Of a stretch of 18,804 bases of DNA, positions 1 to 6,786 are shown piece by piece (position 1 is the stretch's first letter; every line of letters starts with the position of its first letter). The notes under the pieces are model-generated. The model worked only from the letters and a program-made list of their open reading frames with translations, had not been told where the DNA came from and ran no database searches. The DNA lies in NCBI GenBank assembly GCA_031404155.1, contig JANNGZ010000310.1, forward strand, positions 1-18,804, written 5' to 3'. This DNA is from JANNGZ01 sp031404155 (GTDB taxonomy: Bacteria > Pseudomonadota > Gammaproteobacteria > Burkholderiales > Burkholderiaceae_C). The translations under genes and the position numbers were made by a program.

Positions 1-69
1 GTGATGCTGTACCTGGCGATCCTCTTCGTCTCCGGCCTGCGCTTGCGCGCGTTCATGCGGCGAAGCTGA
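1..69 (+). CDS. murJ: C-terminal end of probable lipid II flippase MurJ (partial)
   Basis: Only the last 22 codons and the TGA stop (67-69) lie in the window. The translation is one hydrophobic helix followed by a basic tail (SGLRLRAFMRR), which fits the final transmembrane helix and cytoplasmic end of MurJ/MviN proteins, where a Gly-x-Arg-x-x-x-Phe-x-Arg-Arg pattern closes the protein. MurJ flips the peptidoglycan precursor lipid II across the inner membrane. A SirB1-family gene follows, an adjacency I associate with Burkholderiales murJ. With so little sequence, another polytopic membrane protein cannot be excluded. Confidence 0.55.
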   Translation: MMLYLAILFVSGLRLRAFMRRS

Positions 70-107
70 ATCGGGCTGTTCCGGACACTCGCCTTGCATG
101 GGTGGCC

Positions 108-113
108 TACACT
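108..113 (+). promoter_or_regulatory. Candidate -10 box (TACACT) upstream of sirB1-like gene
   Basis: TACACT lies 29 bases before the chosen ATG at 143, in the gap after the upstream gene. No good -35 is visible at 16-18 bp spacing, so this is weak. If it is used, the upstream ATGs at 98 and perhaps 128 would not be the main start. Confidence 0.25.
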
Positions 114-142
114 TGTGCGCACCGCAAATGCGTTCAAGCGAG

Positions 143-1009
143 ATGACGGAATTGCGCTTCCAGGCCCTCACGCCGCTTCAATACTTCGAGACCCTGGTCG
201 CCGACGATGCCAGCCTCTCGTTGATCGAGGCTGCAGCGTCGATCGCGCAGGACGAGTTTCCCCAGCTCGACCCGCATTCGCTGCTCGCGGAAATCGACGC
301 GCTGGCGGTCCAGCTGAAGCGGCGCATTCCGGCCGACGCGGTGCCGGTGCAGAAGCTGCGTTTCCTCAACCGCTACTTCTACCAGGAGCTCAAGTTCGCG
401 GGCAACGTCAACGACTACTACGACGCGCGCAACAGCTACCTCAACGTGGTGCTGAGCACGCGCCGCGGCATCCCGATCACTTTGGCGCTGCTCTATATCG
501 AGCTGGCCGGGCAGGTCGGGCTCACCGCACGCGGCGTGTCCTTCCCCGGGCATTTCCTGGTCAAGCTGAAGATGCCGCGCGGCGAGGTGGTGATCGACCC
601 CTTCAACGGCCATTCGCTGTCGCGCGAAGAGCTTGACGAACGCTTGAGCCCTTACCGGCGCCGCCAGGGGCTGGAGGGCGAGTTCGATGTGCCGCTCGGC
701 CTGTACCTGCAAGCCGCGCCCGGGCGCGATGTGCTGGCGCGCATGCTGCGCAACCTGAAGGAAATCCACCGCACGGCAGAAGACTGGGCCCGCATGCTCG
801 CGGTGCAGCGGCGGCTGGTGGTGCTGCTGCCGCAGGCCTGGGAAGAGCGGCGCGACCGCGGCCTCGCCGCCGCGGAGCTGGGCCACTACAGCGAGGCCGC
901 CGAAGACATCGAGTGTTATGTCGAACAACGGCCGCAAGCCGAGGATGCCCAGGCCCTGCGCGAACGCTTGGTCGAGTTGAGAGCGCTCGGCCGGCCGAGC
1001 TTGCACTGA
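143..1009 (+). CDS. SirB1 family protein (transglutaminase-like fold plus TPR region)
   Basis: The product is 288 aa from ATG 143. Residues ~30-160 carry the SirB1/transglutaminase-like core-2 signatures: DYYDARNSYLN (~91-101), RRGIPITLALLY (~107-118), GVSFPGHFLVK (~131-141) and VIDPFNG (~150-156). The C-terminal third is helical and Ala/Glu/Arg-rich, as in the TPR-like region of this family. SirB1-type proteins are widespread in proteobacteria; their molecular role is poorly defined and enzymatic transglutaminase activity is not established. Earlier in-frame ATGs exist at 98 and 128, but the residues they add (GGLHLCAPQ...) look like non-coding sequence and family proteins begin just before a PLxxF-type helix, so 143 is preferred. 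The gene is probably transcribed alone or with the gene upstream. Confidence 0.85.
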   Translation: MTELRFQALTPLQYFETLVADDASLSLIEAAASIAQDEFPQLDPHSLLAEIDALAVQLKRRIPADAVPVQKLRFLNRYFYQELKFAGNVNDYYDARNSYLNVVLSTRRGIPITLALLYIELAGQVGLTARGVSFPGHFLVKLKMPRGEVVIDPFNGHSLSREELDERLSPYRRRQGLEGEFDVPLGLYLQAAPGRDVLARMLRNLKEIHRTAEDWARMLAVQRRLVVLLPQAWEERRDRGLAAAELGHYSEAAEDIECYVEQRPQAEDAQALRERLVELRALGRPSLH

Positions 1010-1041
1010 CATGACGGCCCCCACGCTTGTCGCTTCGCGCC

Positions 1042-1096
1042 TGCGCTGCCCCCCGTGGGGGCGCAGCCCGCCTTGGGGCGGCCCGGCGCCGGGCTG
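1042..1096 (+). repeat. GC-rich intergenic hairpin repeat (copy 1)
   Basis: Just after the sirB1-like stop. There are three nested or adjacent inverted repeats: TGCG...CGCA enclosing CCCCC/GGGGG (1042-1065), CCGCC-TTGG-GGCGG (1068-1081), and CAGCCCG/CGGGCTG (1064-1070 with 1090-1096). The 17-bp core CTTGGGGCGGCCCGGCG (1072-1088) recurs exactly at 12665-12681 and, inverted, at 5331-5347. This resembles the abundant GC-rich intergenic repeat of Comamonadaceae-type genomes. The hairpin could terminate transcription, but no T-tract follows. Confidence 0.6.
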
Positions 1097-1174
1097 ATCT
1101 CGCCGGCTCTCGGCACGCCGGGGCCGAGCAGGCGGGCGCTCTCTTGTGACGCCGGCCGCAGTCACGCCGCCTCA

Positions 1175-1180
1175 TAGAAT
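1175..1180 (+). promoter_or_regulatory. Candidate -10 box (TAGAAT) for the permease-hda-HAD-pcnB operon
   Basis: TAGAAT sits 82 bases upstream of the permease ATG, after the intergenic repeat. The TTGTGA at 1144-1149 is too far away (25 bp) to be an ordinary -35. GTGAC (1146-1150) and GTCAC (1161-1165) form a spaced inverted repeat here. This is the only -10-like string I see in the spacer; support is weak. Confidence 0.25.
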
Positions 1181-1261
1181 CGGCCAGCCACTGCATGGCG
1201 CTTTCGCGCCGCTGTCAATGCCACGCTGCCCGATGGTCGGGCTCATCACCGTCATCACCGC

Positions 1262-2323
1262 ATGAGCTTCACACCCTCGCAACGCCGCATGTTCACCTGG
1301 CTTGGCTTGAGCCTGGCCGTTGTGATGGTGTTCTGGCTGCTGGCGCCGGTGTTGACACCTTTTCTGGTCGGTGCGGTGCTGGCCTACGCGCTGCACCCGT
1401 CGGTGGAGGCGCTGGTCAAGCGGCGCGTGCCGCGCATCGTGGCGGTGGCAATTGTCGAAGCGCTGGCCATCGTGGCGGTGCTGGCGCTGCTGCTGTTGAT
1501 CGTGCCGATCCTGTCCAAGGAGCTTCCGCTGCTCAAGCAGCAGATCCCGCTGCTCGCCGAACGGCTGAACACCCAGTTGGCGCCCTGGCTGGCGCAGTTC
1601 GGCATCCATGTGGCGCTGGACGTGGCCAGCATCAAGGCCTTCGTGCTCAAGTACCTGGACGCCAACCTGGAAGACTGGATGGCCACCGCCTTGAGTTCAG
1701 CGCGCATCGGCGGCAGCTTCCTGCTCGCGGTGGTCGGCAACGCGGTGTTGATGCCGGTGGTGCTTTTCTACCTGCTCGCCGACTGGCCGCAACTGGTGCA
1801 GCGGGTGCAGGAGTTGATCCCCCCGGCAGCACGCGGGCAGGTCAACCATTTCCTCGACGAATGCGACCAGGTGCTCGGCCAGTACCTTCGCGGCCAGCTC
1901 CTGGTGATGCTCGCACTCTCGGTGTACTACGGCATTGCGCTGGCGATCGCGGGCTTCGACCTGGCGCTGCCGGTGGGTGTGTTCACCGGCCTGGCCATCT
2001 TCATCCCCTACCTGGGCTTTGGCCTCGGCCTGTTGCTTGCGCTGCTTGCCGGCGTGTTGCAGTTTGCCAGTTGGTATGGCGTGGTCGCGGTGGCAGTGGT
2101 CTATGGCATCGGCCAGCTCGGCGAGAGCCTCTTCCTCACCCCGCGCCTGGTCGGCGAGCGCATCGGGCTGAACCCGCTCGCGGTGATCTTCGCCCTGCTC
2201 GCGTTCGGGCACCTGTTCGGTTTTGTCGGCGTGCTGATCGCGCTGCCGGTGAGCGCGGTGCTGTTGGTGGCGCTGCGCCGCGGGCGCAACCTGTATCTCG
2301 GCAGCCGCCTGTACACCGGATGA
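1262..2323 (+). CDS. AI-2E family transporter (PerM/YhhT-type membrane protein)
   Basis: The product is a 353-aa polytopic inner-membrane protein. A two-helix N-terminal block (~10-35 and ~58-85) is followed by a soluble amphipathic segment (~88-150) and a C-terminal run of about five to six hydrophobic segments, the usual layout of this family. Family hallmarks are visible: the FLVGAVLAYALHP region near residue 40, LIPPAARGQ in the middle, the IFIPYLGFGLGLLLALL segment, and the late LTPRLVGERIGLNPLAVIFALLAFG block. E. coli TqsA was linked to autoinducer-2 export, but most members have no proven substrate and some act as Na+/H+ antiporters, so the name is a family label. It is the first gene of a chain of overlapping genes: its stop overlaps the hda ATG (ATGA at 2320-2323), implying translational coupling. 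Confidence 0.88.
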   Translation: MSFTPSQRRMFTWLGLSLAVVMVFWLLAPVLTPFLVGAVLAYALHPSVEALVKRRVPRIVAVAIVEALAIVAVLALLLLIVPILSKELPLLKQQIPLLAERLNTQLAPWLAQFGIHVALDVASIKAFVLKYLDANLEDWMATALSSARIGGSFLLAVVGNAVLMPVVLFYLLADWPQLVQRVQELIPPAARGQVNHFLDECDQVLGQYLRGQLLVMLALSVYYGIALAIAGFDLALPVGVFTGLAIFIPYLGFGLGLLLALLAGVLQFASWYGVVAVAVVYGIGQLGESLFLTPRLVGERIGLNPLAVIFALLAFGHLFGFVGVLIALPVSAVLLVALRRGRNLYLGSRLYTG

Positions 2324-3027
2324 AGCAGATTCCCTTGCCGATCGCGCCCGAGGCCGAACCGAGCTTCGAGAGCTTCGTCAGCGGTGCCAACCTGGCCGCC
2401 TCGCAGCACCTGCAGGGGCTCGGGCCCGGCGCCGCGCCGGTGTACCTGTGGGGCCCCACCGGCAGCGGCAAGTCGCACCTGTTGCGCGCGCTGGCGGCAC
2501 AGCGGCGCGAGCGTGGCGAGCATGTGGGCTGGCTGCATGCGGACGCGGCGCTGCCCTGGGAGGCGGAGGAGGGCTGGTCGCTGATCGTGCTCGACGATTG
2601 CCACACGCTCGATGCAGCCCATCAACACGCCGCGTTCGCCGTGTTGATCGACACCTTGGCGCGCGGTGTCCCGGTGGTGACCGCCGGGCGTGTGCCGCCG
2701 GTGGACCTGGCGTTGCGCGACGACCTGCGCACCCGCCTCGCCTGGGGCCATGTGTTCCAGCTGCATCCGCTGCCGGAGGCCGAGGCGCGTGCCGCGCTGC
2801 GGCGCGAGGCCGACCGCCGCGGCATCTTTTTGTCCGACGAGGTGATGGGCTACCTGCTCACCCGCTTCGAGCGCGACCTGAAGCACCTGATGGCGCTGCT
2901 CGACCGCCTCGACGGCTTCGGCCTCGCGCAGCAACGCCAGATCACGGTGCCGCTGCTCAAGCTGATGCTGCTCGAGGACGCGCCCGGCAGCGTGGCGCGG
3001 CGCTCCGGCCTGGGCACGGGCGCATGA
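2320..3027 (+). CDS. hda: DnaA regulatory inactivator Hda
   Basis: The product is 235 aa, close to E. coli Hda (about 233). It is a DnaA-like AAA+ domain without the DnaA DNA-binding domain. Walker A is GPTGSGKS (45-52), Walker B is LIVLDD (88-93), an arginine-finger/Box VII-like region is near 134-143 (DDLRTRLAWG), and a sensor II-like RDLKHL is at 185-190. The N-terminal QIPLPI (3-8) matches the beta-clamp binding motif QL(S/P)LPL of Hda, which is what distinguishes Hda from other DnaA homologues. Hda with the DNA-loaded clamp stimulates ATP hydrolysis by DnaA and limits re-initiation of replication. The start ATG overlaps the permease stop and its own stop overlaps the next start (ATGA), so its level is probably tied to the operon. 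Confidence 0.92.
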   Translation: MKQIPLPIAPEAEPSFESFVSGANLAASQHLQGLGPGAAPVYLWGPTGSGKSHLLRALAAQRRERGEHVGWLHADAALPWEAEEGWSLIVLDDCHTLDAAHQHAAFAVLIDTLARGVPVVTAGRVPPVDLALRDDLRTRLAWGHVFQLHPLPEAEARAALRREADRRGIFLSDEVMGYLLTRFERDLKHLMALLDRLDGFGLAQQRQITVPLLKLMLLEDAPGSVARRSGLGTGA

Positions 3028-3695
3028 ACCGGGCGCTGTTCGACCTCGACGGCACCCTGTTGCCGATCGACTCCGACCATGCGTTTGGCGAGTTCATGGT
3101 CGACGTCGGCTGGGCCGACGGGGCGGACTTCCGCGCCCGCAACGACCTCTTCTACGCGCAGTACCAGCGCGGCGAGCTCGACGTGCCGGCCTACATCGCG
3201 TTCTCCACCGCACCCTGGCGCGGCAGGCCGTTGGCCGACGCGCTCGCGATGCGCGAGCGCTTCGTGCGCGAGCGCATCACGCCGGTGCTGCACGAAAGTG
3301 CCCGCGCCCTGGTGCGCGGGCACCAGGCGCGTGGCGACCTGGTGGCGATCGTCACCGCAACCAACGAGTTCGTCACCCGCCCGATCGCCGATGCGCTCGG
3401 CGTCGACGCGCTGATCGCCCTCGAACTCGAGCGCGACGCCCAGGGGCGCGTCACCGGGGTGATCCGCGGTGTGCCCACCTACCGCGAAGGCAAGGTCGAG
3501 CGTGTGGTGCAATGGCTGCATGGCCGCGGGCTCTCGCTCGCCGCCTTCGAACATGTCGCCGCCTATGGCGATTCGAGCAACGACATTCCGCTGCTGGAGC
3601 GTTCAACCGACCCGGTGGCCACCAACCCCGGCCCCGCCCTCGAGGCTGTCGCGCGCGAGCGCGGCTGGCGCATCCTGAGACTCTTCGACCAATGA
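3024..3695 (+). CDS. HAD-IB family phosphatase (SerB-like hydrolase)
   Basis: The product is 223 aa. Motif I is FDLDGTLLPIDSD (6-18), containing the nucleophile and general acid/base aspartates; motif II is the TAT of AIVTATNEF; motif III is the Lys of YREGKVE; motif IV is YGDSSNDIPLL near residues 187-197. This is the HAD subfamily IB pattern (phosphoserine-phosphatase-like) with a helical cap between motifs I and II. The substrate cannot be read from sequence: phosphoserine, histidinol-phosphate or other small phosphate esters are possible, and orthologues in this hda-pcnB context are usually left as HAD-IB hydrolase. It starts in an ATGA overlap with hda, and its last codons overlap the pcnB ATG. 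Confidence 0.87.
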   Translation: MNRALFDLDGTLLPIDSDHAFGEFMVDVGWADGADFRARNDLFYAQYQRGELDVPAYIAFSTAPWRGRPLADALAMRERFVRERITPVLHESARALVRGHQARGDLVAIVTATNEFVTRPIADALGVDALIALELERDAQGRVTGVIRGVPTYREGKVERVVQWLHGRGLSLAAFEHVAAYGDSSNDIPLLERSTDPVATNPGPALEAVARERGWRILRLFDQ

Positions 3696-5311
3696 TCAAG
3701 AAGTTCATCGACCGCATTCTTGGCACGTCGCTTGGCAAAAAAACCGCAGCGAACACGGCCAAGGCCGGCGCGGTGGCGCTGGGCAAGCGGGTCGACATCG
3801 CGGTGGCCGAACATGGCATCGACCCGAACCTGGTGGACGAGCGCGGCGTGCGCGTCGTCAAGACGCTGCAGGAGGGGGGCCACGAGGCCTACATCGTCGG
3901 CGGCGCGGTGCGCGACCTGCTCGTCGGCCGCCGCCCGAAGGACTTCGACGTGGCCACCAACGCCACGCCCGAACAGGTGAAGGCCTTGTTCCGGCGCGCC
4001 TTCATCATCGGCCGGCGCTTTCGCATCGTGCATGTGATCTACGGCCGCGGCCGCGACCACGAGGTGGTGGAGGTGTCGACCTTCCGCGCCTACCTCGACA
4101 ACGCCGCGGCCGAGGCGGTCGAGGGCAACGAAAAAACCTCGAAGGCCGACCTGGCCGGCAAGAGCCACGCGGTGGATGCCAGCGGGCGCGTGCTGCGCGA
4201 CAACGTCTGGGGCCCGCAGCTCGAAGATGCGGCGCGGCGCGACTTCACGGTCAACGCGATGTACTACGACCCGACGACGCAAATCGTGGTCGACTACCAC
4301 GGCGGCTTCAAGGACGTGCGCAAGAAGCTGCTGCGCATGATCGGCGACCCCGAGACGCGCTACCGCGAAGACCCGGTGCGCATCCTGCGCGCGGTGCGCT
4401 TCGCCGCCAAGCTCGGCTTCACGATCGACCCGGCATCGCAAACCCCGATCGTGCGCATGGCCAAGCTGCTCGAGAACGTGCCGCCCTCGCGCATGTTCGA
4501 CGAGATGGTCAAGCTGCTGCAAACCGGCCATGCGCTGGCCAGCCTGGCCGAATTGCGCAAACAGGGCCTGCACCGGGGCGTGTTCCCGATCCTCGACGTG
4601 CTGCTCGACCTCGGCCCGGGTGGAGACGCGGGTGCGAGCCCAAGCGAGAAGTTCGTTCACCTCGCCTTGGCCGACACCGACCGCCGCGTGGAAGAAGGCC
4701 GCGCGGTGGCGCCGAGCTTCCTGCTCGCTTGCCTGCTCTGGCGCGAGGTGCTCGACCGTTGGAGCGCCGCGCGCGCGGCAGGCGAGCCGCCTTTCCCGGC
4801 CTTGCAAGGCGCCATCGACGCCGTGTTCGACGCCCGCATCGGCGACATCTCTGGCCGCGGCAAGCTGGCCGCCGACATGCGCGAGACCTGGATGATGCAG
4901 CCGCGTTTCGAACGCCGCGTCGGCAGCACGCCGTACTCGCTGATCGACCAGCCGCGCTACCGCGCCGCGTACGACTTCCTGCGCCTGCGCGCCGATGCCG
5001 GCGAGATCGACGTTGAACTCGCCGACTGGTGGGAGGACTTTGCGCTCGGCAGCGACGACGAGCGCGAGGCCCTTGTCGCCGCGGCGCGCGAGGCCTCGCA
5101 CCACCACCGCAAGACCACTCCCAGCAACCCGGAGCCCAGGCGAGTCGCCACGGCACCTCCGGGCCCGCGCGAAGCGACGGCGTCCGCGCCCGATGCTGCT
5201 GCCGGCGCGCCGCAGGACGACGCGCCACCACGCAAGCGGCGCCGGCGCCGGCGCAAACCGGGCGGCGACGCCGGCAGCGCGCAGAGCACGGCGCCGGCCA
5301 CGGACGACTGA
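3692..5311 (+). CDS. pcnB: Poly(A) polymerase I
   Basis: The product is 539 aa, longer than E. coli PAP I (about 465). The class II nucleotidyltransferase signature is present: GGAVRDLLVGRRPKDFDVAT (70-89), with the metal-binding DxD at 84-86. The following FRRAFIIGRRFRIVHVIYG block is the PAP I-type motif that separates poly(A) polymerases from CCA-adding enzymes. A second conserved block (RRDFTVNAMYYDP, then YREDPVRILRAVRFAAKLGF) is the RNA-binding head region. PcnB adds 3' poly(A) tails that promote RNA decay and affect plasmid copy number through antisense RNA turnover. The last ~60 residues are low-complexity Pro/Ala, ending in a nine-residue Arg/Lys cluster (514-522) and an acidic tip; such basic tails probably bind RNA. 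The ATG overlaps the HAD stop. Confidence 0.95.
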   Translation: MIKKFIDRILGTSLGKKTAANTAKAGAVALGKRVDIAVAEHGIDPNLVDERGVRVVKTLQEGGHEAYIVGGAVRDLLVGRRPKDFDVATNATPEQVKALFRRAFIIGRRFRIVHVIYGRGRDHEVVEVSTFRAYLDNAAAEAVEGNEKTSKADLAGKSHAVDASGRVLRDNVWGPQLEDAARRDFTVNAMYYDPTTQIVVDYHGGFKDVRKKLLRMIGDPETRYREDPVRILRAVRFAAKLGFTIDPASQTPIVRMAKLLENVPPSRMFDEMVKLLQTGHALASLAELRKQGLHRGVFPILDVLLDLGPGGDAGASPSEKFVHLALADTDRRVEEGRAVAPSFLLACLLWREVLDRWSAARAAGEPPFPALQGAIDAVFDARIGDISGRGKLAADMRETWMMQPRFERRVGSTPYSLIDQPRYRAAYDFLRLRADAGEIDVELADWWEDFALGSDDEREALVAAAREASHHHRKTTPSNPEPRRVATAPPGPREATASAPDAAAGAPQDDAPPRKRRRRRRKPGGDAGSAQSTAPATDD

Positions 5312-5323
5312 GCGACCTTGAAT

Positions 5324-5334
5324 GTGAGCACGCC
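5324..5334 (+). repeat. 11-bp direct repeat, left copy
   Basis: GTGAGCACGCC here is repeated exactly at 5470-5480, where it forms the folK start codon and following bases. The interval is 146 bp. It may be a target-site duplication around an inserted intergenic element. Confidence 0.6.
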
Positions 5335-5347
5335 GGGCCGCCCCAAG
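5331..5347 (-). repeat. GC-rich intergenic repeat core (copy 2, inverted)
   Basis: On the minus strand this reads CTTGGGGCGGCCCGGCG, identical over 17 bp to 1072-1088 and 12665-12681. It lies at the left edge of the hairpin-rich block between pcnB and folK. Confidence 0.6.
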
Positions 5348-5371
5348 TGCGCACGCTCCCGCTCGGCGGGA

Positions 5372-5444
5372 CTGAGCCCGGACTCAGACCGTCCCTGCGG
5401 ACGGGCTGTGCCTGGCGAAGGCCTGGCTCCTCCGCGAGCCAGGC
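5372..5444 (+). repeat. Cluster of three hairpins between pcnB and folK
   Basis: Three consecutive perfect inverted repeats: CTGAG(6)CTCAG (5372-5387), CCGTCC-CTGC-GGACGG (5389-5404) and GCCTGGCT(8)AGCCAGGC (5421-5444). None is followed by a T-run, so a canonical intrinsic terminator is unlikely. They may attenuate read-through, protect the pcnB mRNA end, or simply be the body of an inserted repeat element. Confidence 0.6.
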
Positions 5445-5469
5445 GACGCGCAGCGTCTAGGGCGCAACA

Positions 5470-5480
5470 GTGAGCACGCC
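5470..5480 (+). repeat. 11-bp direct repeat, right copy (folK start)
   Basis: Exact copy of 5324-5334. It contains the GTG start and codons 2-3 of folK. Confidence 0.6.
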
Positions 5481-5967
5481 CGAGCGTGTGTTCGTCGGCC
5501 TGGGTGCGAACCTCGGTGATACCCATGCGACGGTGGCCGCCGCGTTCGATGCCTTGGCGGGGTTGCCGGCCACCCAACTCGTGGCGCGCTCCTCGCTGTA
5601 CCGCAGCGCGCCGATCGATGCACAGGGGCCGGACTTCCTCAACGCGGTAGCCGAGTTGCGAACCGGGCTCGAGCCGCTCGCGCTGCTTCGCGCAATGCAG
5701 GCGATCGAGCAGCGGCATGGCCGCGCACGCCGCCACCGCAACGCGCCGCGGACGCTCGACCTCGACCTGTTGAGCTACGGCGCTCGGCGCCTCGCGACGC
5801 CCCAGCTGGCGCTGCCGCACCCGCGGCTGTGCGAGCGTGCGTTTGCGCTCGCGCCGATGGTGGAACTGGCGCCGGACTTCGAGCTGGACGGCGTGGCGCT
5901 GCAAGACTGGCTGGCCAGAGTTGTCGGGCAACGGGTTGAACGACTTCAGGAGGAATCAAAACCGTGA
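5470..5967 (+). CDS. folK: 2-amino-4-hydroxy-6-hydroxymethyldihydropteridine pyrophosphokinase
   Basis: The product is 165 aa (E. coli HPPK is 159). It transfers pyrophosphate from ATP to 6-hydroxymethyl-7,8-dihydropterin in folate synthesis. Seen in sequence: the N-terminal GLGANLGD motif (~10-17), QGPDFLNAVAEL (~50-61), the RNAPRTLDLDLLSYG block with the two Mg-binding aspartates of DLD (~91-105), and LPHPRLCERAFALAPM. The start is GTG 5470. An in-frame TAG at 5458-5460 rules out any earlier start, and TAGGG just upstream is at best a weak Shine-Dalgarno. The gene follows pcnB on the same strand, but a 158-bp hairpin-rich spacer separates them. Its stop overlaps a downstream GTG (GTGA at 5964-5967). 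Confidence 0.94.
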   Translation: MSTPERVFVGLGANLGDTHATVAAAFDALAGLPATQLVARSSLYRSAPIDAQGPDFLNAVAELRTGLEPLALLRAMQAIEQRHGRARRHRNAPRTLDLDLLSYGARRLATPQLALPHPRLCERAFALAPMVELAPDFELDGVALQDWLARVVGQRVERLQEESKP

Positions 5968-6035
5968 ACGCATTGCCGCTGCCGCTGCAAACCTTCGGCC
6001 TGCCGGCCTTGTTGAACTTCGTTCTCCGCTCTTGA
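5964..6035 (+). CDS. Candidate 23-aa leader ORF between folK and the kinase gene
   Basis: GTG at 5964 overlaps the folK stop and has the best Shine-Dalgarno in the neighbourhood, AGGAGGAA at 5948-5955. It encodes 23 mostly hydrophobic residues (MNALPLPLQTF...) and ends in TGA at 6033-6035, which overlaps the TTG start of the kinase (TTGA). The arrangement suggests a short translated ORF that hands ribosomes to the kinase start. The peptide itself matches nothing I recognise. Alternatively, a frameshift has separated the original kinase start from its body, or the strong ribosome site simply loads the TTG at a distance. Confidence 0.35.
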   Translation: MNALPLPLQTFGLPALLNFVLRS

Positions 6036-6673
6036 ACCCGCCACGCTTTCGCCATATCGCGATCGAGGGCCCGATCGCCGCCGGCAAGAGCACGCTGGCG
6101 CGGCTGCTGTCGGCCCACTTGGAGGCGCGCCTGTTGCTCGAGCGGCCCGAGGACAACCCCTTCCTGGAAAAGTTCTATGCCGACGGCAGCCGCTACGCGC
6201 TGCGAACGCAGCTGACATTCCTCTTCCAGCGTGTCGAGCAGTACCGCGAGGTCCTGCAGCCGGGCATGTTCGCCTCACCGGGCGTGGTCAGCGATTTCAT
6301 GTTCGAGAAGGACGAGCTGTTCGCCCGCCTCACCCTGTCGGACGCGGAGTACCGCTTGTACGCGCTGATCCACGCCGAGGTCGCGCCGCGGGTGCCGCCG
6401 CCGGACCTGGTGGTCTGGCTCCAGGCCGGGTCACCCGTGCTGCTGAAGCGCATCGCCCGGCGTGGCCTGGCGATGGAGCAGGGGATCGAGACCGGCTACC
6501 TCGACGGCATCTCCGCGGCCTACGCCACGATGTTCGAGCGCGACCCGACGCTGCCGGTGCTCGCGGTCGACACCGAGCGCTTCAACCCCTTGCGCGAGCC
6601 GTCGCAGCTGGAGGGGCTCGTCGCTGCGATCGACCGTTTTTCTGGCCCCCGCGAAAGTCTCCTGCTCGACTGA
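6032..6673 (+). CDS. Deoxynucleoside kinase (dNK / dGK-dAK family)
   Basis: The product is 213 aa from a TTG start at 6032. The P-loop is EGPIAAGKST (12-21). Downstream come ERPEDNPFLEKFYAD (37-51; the glutamate and aspartate sit where dNKs bind and activate the nucleoside), the FLFQRVEQY substrate-pocket helix (~63-71), VVSDF (85-89) in place of the DRS-type motif, and a lid-like KRIARRGLAMEQ (139-150). The family phosphorylates deoxynucleosides for salvage; specificity for dG, dA or dC cannot be assigned here. Burkholderiales often carry such a gene next to folK. There is no in-frame ATG or GTG upstream before a stop that would preserve the P-loop start, hence TTG. Translation is probably coupled to the small ORF or to folK upstream. 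Confidence 0.85.
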   Translation: MNPPRFRHIAIEGPIAAGKSTLARLLSAHLEARLLLERPEDNPFLEKFYADGSRYALRTQLTFLFQRVEQYREVLQPGMFASPGVVSDFMFEKDELFARLTLSDAEYRLYALIHAEVAPRVPPPDLVVWLQAGSPVLLKRIARRGLAMEQGIETGYLDGISAAYATMFERDPTLPVLAVDTERFNPLREPSQLEGLVAAIDRFSGPRESLLLD

Positions 6674-6692
6674 GCCTCGACCCCGAGCCGCT

Positions 6693-6698
6693 TACACT
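6693..6698 (+). promoter_or_regulatory. Candidate -10 box (TACACT) for the DUF47-pit operon
   Basis: TACACT lies in the 113-bp gap between the kinase stop and the DUF47 start. The -35 region (around 6670, CTGAGC) is a poor match. No paired CTGTCAT-type Pho box is visible, so PhoB control is not supported from sequence. Confidence 0.3.
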
Positions 6699-6786
6699 GC
6701 GCGCCGCGAATCCGTGACGGCGGCTTCCCGGCGCCGCGTTCGTGGTGCCGCGCCAGAAGCCCTGGCATCACTCGAGGGGGGACGAC

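Noticed and set aside
134..1165. 343-codon minus-strand frame across the sirB1-like gene
   Set aside because: It is a mirror frame of a gene with clear SirB1 motifs; no domain was recognised.
1195..3027. A 610-aa version of Hda starting inside the permease region
   Set aside because: The extra N-terminus lies out of frame over the permease gene and has no homology; Hda starts naturally at 2320 with its clamp-binding motif.
3563..5107. 514-codon open frame on the minus strand across pcnB
   Set aside because: It is antisense to a well-supported pcnB gene, its translation is Val/His/Arg/Gln-rich without any recognisable domain, and long antisense frames are expected in high-GC genes.
6674..6786. 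Pho box controlling the DUF47-pit operon
   Set aside because: No pair of CTGTCAT-like direct repeats with the expected spacing can be found.
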